Shown: positions 27,250-36,706, counted from the stretch's first letter. The stretch is 64,000 bases of DNA from Candidatus Thorarchaeota archaeon (GCA_008080745.1 SHMX01000001.1:1-64000); one strand, 5' to 3'. Numbers and translations are program-made. Notes: generated by a model from the letters alone, not told the origin.

Positions 27250-28260
27250 CTATGGTTTTTCTACATTTAACGCCTCAAGGATATTAACCAATGAATCGGA
27301 TTCACCATTTATCCGGAGATATTCACGGACTAAGATTGCAACAGCATTCTCTGTGAGTAATTTTACATCCTTAACACCAATACGAACAATATTAGTAGGA
27401 ACAGGATATTTCACATAATATCCATCATCTTCCGAACCAACATATTTTCTAAAATTGCGATCTCGAGATAACCACCACCATACTATCTGAGGATGCTCAT
27501 CCGACTCGTAGAGGACAGTGAGAATTCTTGCTACAGAATTCATCTCTTCGCTTACTGACTCGATGTATCCTGCTTTGTAAATTCCGTCAACATGTAAAAC
27601 AACTCGAGGATTCTGATAAGTTCTCAAGCTACCAATCACAGCATGGTCCATGACAATACGAACTTTAGAAACACCATAAACCTTCGACTGTTTTTGTGCA
27701 AGGTTTATTGCTTCGCGAATTAATGGTAGCGTAAATGTTTCTGACCCAGCGTTTGAGGTAGAACGAAAGCCACCATATACACCAATTGTCCAAAGTATTG
27801 CAAAATTCAGGGCCACGATTAGTGAGACATAATCAACTATTGCTGCATTTATTTGATACAAATAGAAAGGAATTCCAATGTTAAAACAAAGTTGTATGAC
27901 AGGTACAAAATAATACCAGATTCTACCAACCGCTGCCACACTGAAATGCTGTTGATTATAAGCCTTCACAAATTCTTTACAATCTTCAATTCTGAGCTGT
28001 ATTTTATCCAGCCTAATATCTTCAGGGTCTACATACTGGACTGCATTTTTCTTAAGGCGCCAGCCGATGGAAAAGCTTAGGATTGTAACAGATAGAGGAA
28101 CTACAAAAGAAAAAATGAAAATTGTAAAAAGATCAATTGTACCCATCTCAATTATAGGAATTGATGACAGACCCCCAACAATCATAGAGGAAAAAAATCC
28201 TATACTTATCGCAATCCATAATGGATTCTGTGAACGAGTGACAATTGGCTCTTCCGACAT
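27250..28260 (-). CDS. Membrane protein C of a three-gene tandem set
   Basis: 336 aa from ATG 28260, which has GAGGT eight bases upstream; the more distal ATG 28275 lacks one. Two helix pairs flank a charged linker (IRLDKIQLRIEDCKEFVKAY). The C-terminal domain runs from about 175 with strands such as VSKVRIVMDHAVIG and PRVVLHVDGIYKAG, and ends in a helix (AVAILVREYLRING). It is probably the first gene of the set. The three genes likely arose by tandem duplication followed by strong divergence. Confidence 0.6.
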   Translation of the reverse strand: MSEEPIVTRSQNPLWIAISIGFFSSMIVGGLSSIPIIEMGTIDLFTIFIFSFVVPLSVTILSFSIGWRLKKNAVQYVDPEDIRLDKIQLRIEDCKEFVKAYNQQHFSVAAVGRIWYYFVPVIQLCFNIGIPFYLYQINAAIVDYVSLIVALNFAILWTIGVYGGFRSTSNAGSETFTLPLIREAINLAQKQSKVYGVSKVRIVMDHAVIGSLRTYQNPRVVLHVDGIYKAGYIESVSEEMNSVARILTVLYESDEHPQIVWWWLSRDRNFRKYVGSEDDGYYVKYPVPTNIVRIGVKDVKLLTENAVAILVREYLRINGESDSLVNILEALNVEKP

Positions 28261-28343
28261 TTCTAAGAACCTCATAGTTAGCCTTCATCAACACTCTTTA
28301 AGGTTGCCGGATGTTTTCTCAAAAAGAAGTACACGAGGCAACA

Positions 28344-28384
28344 TTTAATAGTGTAAAATATTAACTATAGTTACATCAGGAGGT
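28344..28384 (+). promoter_or_regulatory. Promoter and ribosome binding site of the peroxiredoxin pair
   Basis: TTTAATA (28344-28350) is a plausible TATA box. AGGAGGT (28378-28384) lies six bases before ATG 28391. Confidence 0.6.
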
Positions 28385-28390
28385 TTCATA

Positions 28391-28873
28391 ATGCTAAAGA
28401 TAGGAGATAAAGCTCCAGAATTTGAAACAACAGACGAAATGGGAAATCCCATTAGTTTGAAGGATTATTACGGAAAGAAGGTAATGGTGTATTTCTACCC
28501 AAAGGATAACACAAAGGGTTGCACTGCAGAGGCTTGCTCAATTCGTGATCGATTCGAATTGTTTCGAGAAAACGAGATTCCTGTTCTGGGAATATCAGGA
28601 GGGACGTCCAAATCGCACCTGAAATTCAAAGAAAAATACAACCTACCATTTCCACTTTTAATGGATGAAGAGTTTGATATTGCTAAAGAATATCAGGTTT
28701 ACAAAAAGAAGAAAATGTATGGTAAAGAGTACATGGGAATCGAACGAACAACATTCCTGATTAACGAAGAAGGGAAAATCGAAGGTATCTTTGGAGGCCC
28801 AGAAGGGATAGAAAAGGTCAAGACTAAGGAACATGCAGACCAAGTCATTAAGTTCTGGGATTTGAAACTTTAG
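28391..28873 (+). CDS. bcp: Peroxiredoxin, BCP/PrxQ type (first of pair)
   Basis: A 160-aa thiol peroxidase that reduces hydrogen peroxide and organic peroxides in the cytoplasm. The catalytic stretch FYPKDNTKGCTAEACS holds the peroxidatic Cys44 and a second Cys49, the PrxQ pattern with an intramolecular disulfide. GISGGTSKSHLKFKEKYNLP and the later arginine in GIERTTFLI fit the family. It has a strong ribosome binding site. The next gene, 12 bases on, is a close paralogue. Confidence 0.93.
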   Translation: MLKIGDKAPEFETTDEMGNPISLKDYYGKKVMVYFYPKDNTKGCTAEACSIRDRFELFRENEIPVLGISGGTSKSHLKFKEKYNLPFPLLMDEEFDIAKEYQVYKKKKMYGKEYMGIERTTFLINEEGKIEGIFGGPEGIEKVKTKEHADQVIKFWDLKL

Positions 28874-28885
28874 TAGGTGTCATAA

Positions 28886-29359
28886 ATGCCAAGTATAGGA
28901 GATTTAGCTCCGGATTTTGAAACAGTAGACGAGAAGGGTAACAAATTCAAACTTGCGGATTACAGAGGGAAAAAAATAGTGCTGTATTTCTATCCTAAAG
29001 ATGGGACACCAGGTTGCACCGCAGAAGCTTGCTCACTTCGAGATAGTTACACCATATTCCAAGATTCGGGAATTCCAATTTTTGGGATGTCAGGAGGAGA
29101 TGCTGAATCCCATATCAAATTTAAAGAAAAACACAATCTGCCTTTTCCAATACTTATGGATGAGGACTTAGATATAGCAGAACTGTATGATGCTAAAAGT
29201 AGACTAAGCGTAATTGGGCTAGGAGTCAAGAGAATTACATATCTTATTGACGAAGACGGAAGAATCGAGGCCATATTTGGCGGTTCAGAAGGTATTAATG
29301 AAGTCAAATCAGAACAACATGCAGAACAGATAGTTGGATATTGGGGCCTTAAATTATGA
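28886..29359 (+). CDS. bcp: Peroxiredoxin, BCP/PrxQ type (second of pair)
   Basis: 157 aa and collinear with the previous gene. The active site is PKDGTPGCTAEACSLRD with Cys44 and Cys49. It differs mainly in the loop before the last strands (SRLSVIGLGVKRITYLI against KKKMYGKEYMGIERTTFLI). The start is preceded by GTAGGTG overlapping the first gene's stop region, so the two are co-transcribed. Retention of both copies suggests different peroxide substrates or electron donors (inference). Confidence 0.93.
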   Translation: MPSIGDLAPDFETVDEKGNKFKLADYRGKKIVLYFYPKDGTPGCTAEACSLRDSYTIFQDSGIPIFGMSGGDAESHIKFKEKHNLPFPILMDEDLDIAELYDAKSRLSVIGLGVKRITYLIDEDGRIEAIFGGSEGINEVKSEQHAEQIVGYWGLKL

Positions 29360-29389
29360 CCTCTTCATGTGAAGGATGTGATTCTTTAT

Positions 29390-30427
29390 CTATTTAGAAG
29401 TGATGTTTTTTGACAAACCTCTGCTACTATAACTACTCAATGCATATGAAATAAATTCCAATACAAGATAAAGTAATGCTACAATAACGATAAATGAATT
29501 TAGTACTCCCTGTAACACCGGAGGGTCTCCCATGGTCACACTTCTAAGAAGAAGATTGCCAAGTCCATACCACCCAGTTGCAACCTCTACTATAATGAGA
29601 GTACTAAAAATGAAACCGATATTTTTCTTAATTCCTGATATGAATTGATTGAGTAGTTTCCTCAAATGGTGTTGGGATATAGATTGCTTAACGCTTTCTT
29701 CGTATGACTCAACGAGTACGTCTGAAGTAGGAGGTGGAACTCCAAATCTTACACCGTTCTTAAGGCCAAATCCAAAAATTAAGATGCCAATTCCAATAGA
29801 CGGGATTATCATATGACAAATAAGGTCTGTTGCAATAATCAGACCTCCAAGAGGTTCATTCTTTGCGTCGACCCAAATTTCGTATGTAATAGTTCCACTT
29901 AGATCAAATGCAAATAACTCAAATGTAAAAAGAATTAGAGCTGTAAAAAGGAAGATTGGAATGGCAGCTAAGATAGCCCCTTTGATGATAACTTGGTATT
30001 TTTTCTCTCCAATGAATTTTCTCTCATTGATTACCGTGAGTATAAGTGCAACAAATATTGATGATGTCAAAAGCAAAACAGTATGCTGTAATCTTCCAAT
30101 AATTAATGCAGAAACTTCAGTAAGGAACAAGTAGGATTTACCATAGTTCCACTTCAATGCGTTAACCCAATACAACCAGTACATTTCAATCCAGTTGAAA
30201 AAATTGGGATTTTCAACAATTCCAAATTCATCAGCTAGAGTCTGAAGCCATTCGTAATAACATTCACTGCATCTTATTCCAGAATTTGCGAAAAGATCAA
30301 ACAGGCTTACTTCGTCAACTATAGCAGGTAATCTGACAAGAATGAAAGTGATTGTAAAACCAAGAAATAGTATCATGAATACTAGAGTTAATTTTTCTTT
30401 CAAAAACACCCTTAGAGTATCGTTCAT
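29390..30427 (-). CDS. DppB/OppB-like ABC transporter permease, stand-alone
   Basis: 345 aa from ATG 30427, with GGTGG seven bases upstream. About six membrane helices. The binding-protein-dependent transport core starts with RLQHTVLLLTSSIFVALIL. It ends with the typical DppB C-terminus (WYGLGNLLLRSVTMGDPPVL, then FIVIVALLYLVLEFI). A large first extracytoplasmic loop contains two cysteines (CSECYYEW). No DppC, ATPase or binding-protein gene is adjacent, so the rest of the transporter is elsewhere or the protein has another role. Confidence 0.75.
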   Translation of the reverse strand: MNDTLRVFLKEKLTLVFMILFLGFTITFILVRLPAIVDEVSLFDLFANSGIRCSECYYEWLQTLADEFGIVENPNFFNWIEMYWLYWVNALKWNYGKSYLFLTEVSALIIGRLQHTVLLLTSSIFVALILTVINERKFIGEKKYQVIIKGAILAAIPIFLFTALILFTFELFAFDLSGTITYEIWVDAKNEPLGGLIIATDLICHMIIPSIGIGILIFGFGLKNGVRFGVPPPTSDVLVESYEESVKQSISQHHLRKLLNQFISGIKKNIGFIFSTLIIVEVATGWYGLGNLLLRSVTMGDPPVLQGVLNSFIVIVALLYLVLEFISYALSSYSSRGLSKNITSK

Positions 30428-30569
30428 CGGATAACCACCACGACTACATAATATCACAGTATATAGTGTTACTATGTATTATAAACTTTTTGTGGGAAGA
30501 GAAATTGAAGAAAAATACTGACGGAAAGCATAGATTAAAAACGGGGATACGATGGGGTCAAGCTTGCAA

Positions 30570-30592
30570 GATAGGTCATTTGCAGACCTATC
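30570..30592 (+). promoter_or_regulatory. Perfect inverted repeat before malic enzyme
   Basis: GATAGGTC and GACCTATC (8 bp each, 7-base spacer) end 24 bases before ATG 30617. No T-run follows, so an operator or a 5' leader hairpin is more likely than a terminator. Confidence 0.5.
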
Positions 30593-30616
30593 CGACGATT
30601 AGTTAGAGGCTTGATT

Positions 30617-31978
30617 ATGCCTGAAGAGAAACTTTCAGTTGAAGAACTCAAAAAGAAAGCCGAAAAGCCTGGCAAGGACGCAATGATTATGCACCCCTTT
30701 TACAAGGGTAAAATTCAGTCCATAGGTAAGGCTCCGGTACGTAGCTTTGATGATTTCGCTATTTGGTACACACCTGGCGTTGCCAAAGCATGCACAGCTA
30801 TCAAAGAAGATCCAGCAAAGGTCTATGAAATGACCAATAAGGGAAATATGGTAGCCGTTGTAAGTGATGGTACCCGTGTGCTCGGACTTGGTGATATTGG
30901 TCCTGAAGCTGCAGGTCCAGTTATGGAGGGGAAAGCCATCCTCTTCAAATATCTGGGTGGTGTGGATGCATGGCCGGTATGTCTCGATACCAAAGACGCT
31001 GACGAAATTATCAAGACCGTTAAGTTACTCCAACCATCTTTTGGTGGTGTTAACCTTGAGGACATCTCAAAACCAAAGTGTTACAAAGTTCTTGAAGAAC
31101 TACGAAATGACCCTGATGTTACCATTCCAGTCTGGCACGATGACGCACAAGGCACCGCTACTGTAGTGCTGGCAGGAGTCATGGGAGGTCTCAATGTAGT
31201 CAAGAAGGAAATGGAGAATATACGTGTTGCAATGCTAGGAGTTGGAGCTGCAAACACTCGAACTGCATATCTACTCTTTGCTGCAGGTGTTGACCCCAAG
31301 AACGTCATAATGGTAGATAGCAAAGGAGCTATATACTCTGATCGAGAAGATATAGTTGAAGAGAAAGACTATGATACGTTCAAGTACGACTTGGCTCAGA
31401 AAACTAATCCGGATCGTATGACAGGTGATTTGGGTGAAGTAATCGAGGGTACAGATGTACTCATTACAGCATCTCGCCCACAACCAGGTACTGTCAAGAA
31501 GGAATGGGTCAGCAAGATGGCCAACGATGCGATTGTTTTTGCATGTGCAAACCCATTGCCTGAAATCTGGCCTTGGGATGCAAAGGATGCTGGTGCAAGA
31601 ATCGTAGGAACTGGTAGAAGCGACTTTGATAACCAGATCAACAACTCTCTAGGATTCCCCGGTATTTTCCGAGGTACACTCGATGTGCGAGCCACAACCA
31701 TTACCGACGAGATGTGTGTTGCAGCAGCAAAAGCACTTGCAGATCTTGGAGCAGATGAAGCCACTGAGAGGAAAGTCATACCTACCATGGATCAATGGGA
31801 ACTCTATCCCGCTGAGGCAACAGCTGTTGGTATGAAAGCCATTGAGCAAGGAATTGCAAAGAAAGAATGGGATGAGAAAGACCTCTACAGACATGCAGAG
31901 GAAATCATCAGAACTGCTCGTGGATCATCAGAAATCCTCTACGAGAAAGGATTCATTCCTAAAGCTCCTAAGACATAA
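30617..31978 (+). CDS. NAD(P)-dependent malic enzyme
   Basis: 453 aa from ATG 30617, with GAGG seven bases upstream. It oxidatively decarboxylates malate to pyruvate. The malic N-domain has FAIWYTPGVAKAC, VVSDGTRVLGLGDIGPEAAG and the metal-site stretch NLEDISKPKC. IPVWHDDAQGTATVV bridges to the Rossmann NAD(P)-binding domain (VAMLGVGAANTRTAYLL). The short bacterial/archaeal form is complete. It supplies pyruvate and reducing power from the C4 pool. It is monocistronic, between an inverted repeat and a strong terminator. Confidence 0.95.
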   Translation: MPEEKLSVEELKKKAEKPGKDAMIMHPFYKGKIQSIGKAPVRSFDDFAIWYTPGVAKACTAIKEDPAKVYEMTNKGNMVAVVSDGTRVLGLGDIGPEAAGPVMEGKAILFKYLGGVDAWPVCLDTKDADEIIKTVKLLQPSFGGVNLEDISKPKCYKVLEELRNDPDVTIPVWHDDAQGTATVVLAGVMGGLNVVKKEMENIRVAMLGVGAANTRTAYLLFAAGVDPKNVIMVDSKGAIYSDREDIVEEKDYDTFKYDLAQKTNPDRMTGDLGEVIEGTDVLITASRPQPGTVKKEWVSKMANDAIVFACANPLPEIWPWDAKDAGARIVGTGRSDFDNQINNSLGFPGIFRGTLDVRATTITDEMCVAAAKALADLGADEATERKVIPTMDQWELYPAEATAVGMKAIEQGIAKKEWDEKDLYRHAEEIIRTARGSSEILYEKGFIPKAPKT

Positions 31979-31994
31979 TTATAGAGAAAATCAT

Positions 31995-32038
31995 AAGGAC
32001 AACGGCGACAAGCTCGTCGCTTATGTCCTTTTTCTTAT
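31995..32038 (+). terminator. Two-step stem-loop terminator
   Basis: AAGGAC/GTCCTT outer and GCGAC/GTCGC inner stems (31995-32030), then TTTCTTATTTTATT. It serves the malic enzyme gene and could also serve the convergent peptidase gene. Confidence 0.8.
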
Positions 32039-32039
32039 T

Positions 32040-34013
32040 TTATTGAAGTCTACGCCAGAAAATAACCGTTCCAATTGCTACCGGTACTAATGTCAGTAAA
32101 GTGATAATCAAGATATTATTCAACCTAGGATTGTGATCCAGCCCATCAAGAGTAAGGTCAACATCATTATCTGGTACCAATGGATTTAATCCTTCTATTA
32201 CTTCAATCCTGTCCTTAATGCCATCTTGGTCGGAATCATCACTAAGTGGATCTGTGCCTAAATCAATCTCCTGTGGGTCATTAATTCCATCAAAGTCTCC
32301 ATCTTCACGGAAGGGATGAGAACCATACTGATATTCTTCATAATTTGTCAGAGTGTCATTATCTGGGTCTTCATCTCGATCATTAATGAGAAGATTTGTA
32401 CCATATTCATATTCCCATGAATCAGGTAGCGAATCTTGATCTGAGTCCGTATCGTTTGGAAGAGAACCTAACTCTAGTTCACGGTAATTTAGTATGGTGT
32501 CTCCATCCAGGTCGTCTTCTGCGTCATCGATAAGTGGATTCATGCCGTACTGTACTTCTGTACCATCTTTGATACCATCTTGATCTGTGTCCCAGACGAA
32601 AATATCTGTGCCAGCATCATCTTCTTCCGAGTCGGGGAGACCATCTCCATCCCAATCCAAGGGTGGTTGTGGTGGAGGCCAAGTGTATTCGTTTTTATCA
32701 AGAATACCATCACCATCTAAATCAGAGAGATATTCCAAATATATACCCACAAAAGTTGCATTTTCAGCTCGATTCCGCACAGCGATTGTCAAAGGACCAA
32801 TTGGTATCTCATCGGTGGTGAATTGAAATTCTGTTTTATTCTCAAGAGTTTCCTGATAGAAGTATGGTTGACTACCATTATGAACAGTCACTTGAATAAC
32901 ACTATTTTCTGAGCTCGTGCCATTAACCACGAGAGCTTGGGGTACATTTAGGACTGTACGAAGATATTTGGTTGCACCGGGAGCGATAGCTGATTCAAGT
33001 TTATTATGGGTGTTCTCTCCATTCCCTTGTAAGGCAATATATACTGCCGTAGCTGATAATGCTTTACCAACGAGTTGAGCTTGTGTATGATTATAATCTG
33101 GAGAGGTAACTACATCACTAGGGGGAAAATCGGGATCCGGGACGTGACCACCATAAATGCTTATTCCTGGAAATCCAGCTTGCCAAAAAGGAATATGATC
33201 ATGGTCGGTACTTATCCTCATAAGAGAGCTTACAATGTTTAGTCCAGACTTTCGGATATGTTGTTGAAATAGGTCAACGAGCTGGCTAGTGTTATGGTAA
33301 CCATGGAAATCCTCTGAGTGGTGTTCAACGATAATTCGTTGGTTCTGTGGTTGATCATAGTCATAGTATAAAAGATGATACAAGTTGAAGAAAGCGACTA
33401 CATCAACACCCTCATTCACTAACCTGGCAGAGATTTCTTTGGCACCCCATAGTGCCTTATTCTTATGTTGATCATCCAAATACTCCATATTCGCATTAGT
33501 CAAACAGTAATAGATATCCACAGGCAACCTGTATTGACTAAGTGTTCCAGCTATCTGATGAACCACCGCAACACCTCCAGCATTATCATTTACACCATTT
33601 GAAACAGGAAGAGTGTCTAAGTGAGCAATGAATACAATAGCACGATTATCCGAACCGTACCCTTCTTGATAAGCGACAACACTGTCATGCTCACCCCAGT
33701 AATTTACATCTAAGCCTAATTCCTCGAACTGTCCTATCATGTAATTGGCTGCACCATAGTAATTTGTGCTTCCCATCCCGCGATTGCGATAGCTCTGTCC
33801 CAAAACACCTAAAGGAGTTAGATACTCACCGGACGAATCAATCTCGTAAGCAATATCCCACCAATTAAGATAATTATACTCGTGAGGTTCGATTACATTT
33901 TCTCCACTTCCATTGGGATTAATTGGACCTCCATTAAAGAGGAATACTACTGCAACCACACTGATGGAAAAGAGTAATACTAGGACACCTGCCCCTGCTT
34001 TTTTACGATTCAT
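32040..34013 (-). CDS. Secreted, membrane-anchored M28 metallopeptidase with TSP3-type calcium repeats
   Basis: 657 aa from ATG 34013 (ATG 34022 is also possible). An N-terminal signal helix follows MNRKKAGAG. The M28 aminopeptidase domain (about 45-340) has metal-binding IAHLDT and GVNDNAGGVAVV, and the late STDHDHIPFWQAGFPGISIY segment. A beta-rich linker domain follows. About eight thrombospondin-3-like DxDxDG repeats come next (LSDLDGDGILD, WDTDQDGIKDG, DDSDQDGIKDR and others). A final membrane helix (ILIITLLTLVPVAIGTVIFW) ends in RRLQ. The peptidase faces outside the cell. Calcium binding by the repeats is expected from the motif. The usual EE pair of M28 enzymes is not obvious, so activity should be tested. 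Confidence 0.88.
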   Translation of the reverse strand: MNRKKAGAGVLVLLFSISVVAVVFLFNGGPINPNGSGENVIEPHEYNYLNWWDIAYEIDSSGEYLTPLGVLGQSYRNRGMGSTNYYGAANYMIGQFEELGLDVNYWGEHDSVVAYQEGYGSDNRAIVFIAHLDTLPVSNGVNDNAGGVAVVHQIAGTLSQYRLPVDIYYCLTNANMEYLDDQHKNKALWGAKEISARLVNEGVDVVAFFNLYHLLYYDYDQPQNQRIIVEHHSEDFHGYHNTSQLVDLFQQHIRKSGLNIVSSLMRISTDHDHIPFWQAGFPGISIYGGHVPDPDFPPSDVVTSPDYNHTQAQLVGKALSATAVYIALQGNGENTHNKLESAIAPGATKYLRTVLNVPQALVVNGTSSENSVIQVTVHNGSQPYFYQETLENKTEFQFTTDEIPIGPLTIAVRNRAENATFVGIYLEYLSDLDGDGILDKNEYTWPPPQPPLDWDGDGLPDSEEDDAGTDIFVWDTDQDGIKDGTEVQYGMNPLIDDAEDDLDGDTILNYRELELGSLPNDTDSDQDSLPDSWEYEYGTNLLINDRDEDPDNDTLTNYEEYQYGSHPFREDGDFDGINDPQEIDLGTDPLSDDSDQDGIKDRIEVIEGLNPLVPDNDVDLTLDGLDHNPRLNNILIITLLTLVPVAIGTVIFWRRLQ

Positions 34014-34263
34014 GATGTTCATATCCTGATAGGGATGGTTTTCGCAGGACAAACATTGCAGTTCCTCATAAATATGCGTCGAAATAAGCAGGGAATAAAA
34101 CAACATCAGTAAATATCGCACTGTAATTAATGATACTCCAGTTAGTTCCGTGTTTTTCAAAGGTCTCTACACACCACAGATATATGATTGAAAAACCTAC
34201 CAGTTCACAATCCTCTTTAGCAGAAAAGAAAATCTATAATCACGATTATCCGGGGTACTTTTG

Positions 34264-35361
34264 ATGTCTTATGACAAATGCGTTCGATGCGGTTCATGCG
34301 TGAAATTCTGCCCTATCTTTGACGCTATTGGAGAAGAACAATTCTCTCCTCGTGGAAAGACCTATCTCCTTCAGGTCATGGATCAGATTGATGAAGATGA
34401 AGAGCTAGGAAGAGAATTCAGAAGACTGCTCTTCCAATGTACAATGTGTGGTCGTTGTGCTGAAATTTGCTCTTCCGATGTGGACCTACTAAGAATTTGG
34501 CATGAGCAACGAGCAAAAGCATATGAAACAGCACCAGAAGAATTTGAATATATTGAAGCTCTTAAGAAATCGCTAGCCAACGTGAGGAATATATATGGCC
34601 TTCCCATGGATGATAGAGCAATATATTGGGTTGATGAGTTGGAGGTGGACTTCCCAGATATTGAAGATAGATTATATGAAGAGGGGAAGAACGCAGATGT
34701 AATGATATTTTTGGGATGCCTCATGTCATTTCGAGGGTCTCAAATCCCCGTACTCCATTCACTTATTGATGTGCTGGAACGAATGGATATTGACTACTTG
34801 ATTATGGGTGCAGAGGAGTTTTGCTGTGGGCATCCACTCGATTTAATCGGAGATGAGGAGGGAGCAAAAGAGCTGCAGAAGCATAATCGAGGCGTTATAG
34901 AAGCAGCTGAAGTAAAACAAGTTGTAACATGTTGCCCGGGTTGTCTGATGCAATTACGGAATCATCATCAATTGGATGCGGAGGTGTTACATCATACCCA
35001 GTTCTTTGACAGATTGTTAGAGGATATACCAAAATACAGCCAGAAAGAAGATTTTACATATCATGATCCATGTGAATTACATCGGCTCTGCGAAGTGAAA
35101 AAGGAACCTAGATCACTACTAAAGAAAATGGAAATAGAATTTAGAGAGATGGAGTTGAGTTGTTGTGGTGGGGGTGGCTTGCTCCGATTAACAGACCCAA
35201 ATCTTAGTGATAAGGTAATCCAATTGCGTGCTCAGAGGGAGAAACTGAATAGAAGTACGGTAATAACCTGTTGTCCGGCATGCCGAGAACAACTTCTTGG
35301 TACAGACTTGAAAACCGTAGATATCGTTGAATTACTCGACCAAGTGATGAGAGGGAGCTGA
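34264..35361 (+). CDS. GlcF/heterodisulfide reductase-like Fe-S oxidoreductase subunit
   Basis: 365 aa from ATG 34264. It has two [4Fe-4S] ferredoxin motifs, CVRCGSCVKFCP and CTMCGRCAEICS. Two cysteine-rich CCG domains follow (CCGHPL...CCPGC and SCCGGGG...CCPAC). This is the electron-transfer partner of FAD-linked 2-hydroxyacid oxidases such as glycolate or D-lactate dehydrogenase. The next gene is the FAD subunit, one base downstream, so the two are translationally linked and form one enzyme. The electron acceptor (quinone or other) is not shown. Confidence 0.9.
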   Translation: MSYDKCVRCGSCVKFCPIFDAIGEEQFSPRGKTYLLQVMDQIDEDEELGREFRRLLFQCTMCGRCAEICSSDVDLLRIWHEQRAKAYETAPEEFEYIEALKKSLANVRNIYGLPMDDRAIYWVDELEVDFPDIEDRLYEEGKNADVMIFLGCLMSFRGSQIPVLHSLIDVLERMDIDYLIMGAEEFCCGHPLDLIGDEEGAKELQKHNRGVIEAAEVKQVVTCCPGCLMQLRNHHQLDAEVLHHTQFFDRLLEDIPKYSQKEDFTYHDPCELHRLCEVKKEPRSLLKKMEIEFREMELSCCGGGGLLRLTDPNLSDKVIQLRAQREKLNRSTVITCCPACREQLLGTDLKTVDIVELLDQVMRGS

Positions 35362-35362
35362 A

Positions 35363-36706
35363 ATGAAACTTAGAGATATCGCCATCGGTGCTAATGCATC
35401 TATGTATTTTCGACTAAATTTTAAGAAGATTAAAGGAGTTTTCTACCCAACCAATGAAGATGAAGTAGTGCAGGCAATAGCAGCTGCACAGAAAATGGGT
35501 GTTAGTGTTACCCCTAAGGGGGGCGGTTCTGGACTTAGTGGAGCTTGTACGGGTGGAAACACTGAACGAGTTATGATTAGTAGTCTAAGAATGACAGACC
35601 TATTGAAAATATCCAAAGACACAGATCAACCGTATATTGATGTTCAACCAGGCGCGTCTCCAGATGAAATAAATGCAATACTGGAACCCATTGGTTTCAA
35701 GCTATGGGTAGCACCTAGTAGTAGAGATATAGCAACTGTAGGAGGTATTCTTAGTACGGATGGGGGCGGGAATGATACATGGGTCAATGGAACCATGAGA
35801 GACAACACAATTCACGCAAAAATGATTCTGTATGATGGAACCAAGATAATCGTTGACCAGGATGGCGTACAAAGTGATAACGATGAACTCGCGGCAAAAC
35901 TAAATTCCGTAGAGATGACTCTGCATGACGTTGCAGCCTCCCATGGCACCTTGGGGTTCATAACTGAACTCAGACTAGTCATCAAACCATTCCCTGATGA
36001 GAAATTGATTGGGGGAATTGTGAAATTCGATAATGCCAGCGAGCTAGGTATTGCACTAGACAAGATGATAGAGAGAAGAAGCAAAATTCGATATGGCGAA
36101 TCTATAGTGGCAGCCCATGATGACATTCGAGGTGGTTTATCAACACCACTTCTGATATTGGAATTCCCTGATTCTGAAATGGATGAAGTATTAGATATTG
36201 TTGATTTGGACGAATTGAATCCCTCTGAACTTGAAAAAATGAAAGATATCCGAATTAAATTGCCAAAACGAAATCCCGCAAAAGGAAAACAGATTGCACT
36301 CTTTGAAGGTTATGGGTTCCATGGAGACAATCTAATGACCATGCAGAGGGGAATCGACAGCATCGATAGTCTGTTACGTGACCATGGCTTGGAACCCTTT
36401 GCGAAATATGGACATGCTCCTAGTAAATGGTACTTGGGAGATAATACACCTGCATTTGGTCTAATCATGCATTCTCGAGAGATTAGACCCGATGATGCCT
36501 CTGGAAGAGATCTCTTTGATGCCGTCTTGGACATAGTCGAACTGACAGAGAAACTCGGGATAACTCCAAAACCCGAACATAAGTGGCCCTTTAGTGACAA
36601 AGAGAAACTCACACGAATGAACCAGCTTAGAGAGATTCTGAACAGCCACTTTAATGAATTCTTATTTGATTCGAATTGTGATGACGTGCTCAGTTCAATG
36701 GTCTAA
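35363..36706 (+). CDS. FAD-linked oxidase, GlcD-like (glycolate/D-lactate dehydrogenase type)
   Basis: 447 aa of the VAO/PCMH flavoprotein family. The FAD-binding domain has VSVTPKGGGSGLSGACTGGN, VGGILSTDGGGNDTWVNG and HGTLGFITELRLVIKP. The C-terminal substrate domain is present (GFHGDNLMTMQRG; HKWPFSDKEKL). A GGGAGCTG site overlapping the upstream stop drives its translation. With the Fe-S subunit it likely oxidises a 2-hydroxy acid. The exact substrate is not determinable from the residues visible. Confidence 0.9.
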   Translation: MKLRDIAIGANASMYFRLNFKKIKGVFYPTNEDEVVQAIAAAQKMGVSVTPKGGGSGLSGACTGGNTERVMISSLRMTDLLKISKDTDQPYIDVQPGASPDEINAILEPIGFKLWVAPSSRDIATVGGILSTDGGGNDTWVNGTMRDNTIHAKMILYDGTKIIVDQDGVQSDNDELAAKLNSVEMTLHDVAASHGTLGFITELRLVIKPFPDEKLIGGIVKFDNASELGIALDKMIERRSKIRYGESIVAAHDDIRGGLSTPLLILEFPDSEMDEVLDIVDLDELNPSELEKMKDIRIKLPKRNPAKGKQIALFEGYGFHGDNLMTMQRGIDSIDSLLRDHGLEPFAKYGHAPSKWYLGDNTPAFGLIMHSREIRPDDASGRDLFDAVLDIVELTEKLGITPKPEHKWPFSDKEKLTRMNQLREILNSHFNEFLFDSNCDDVLSSMV

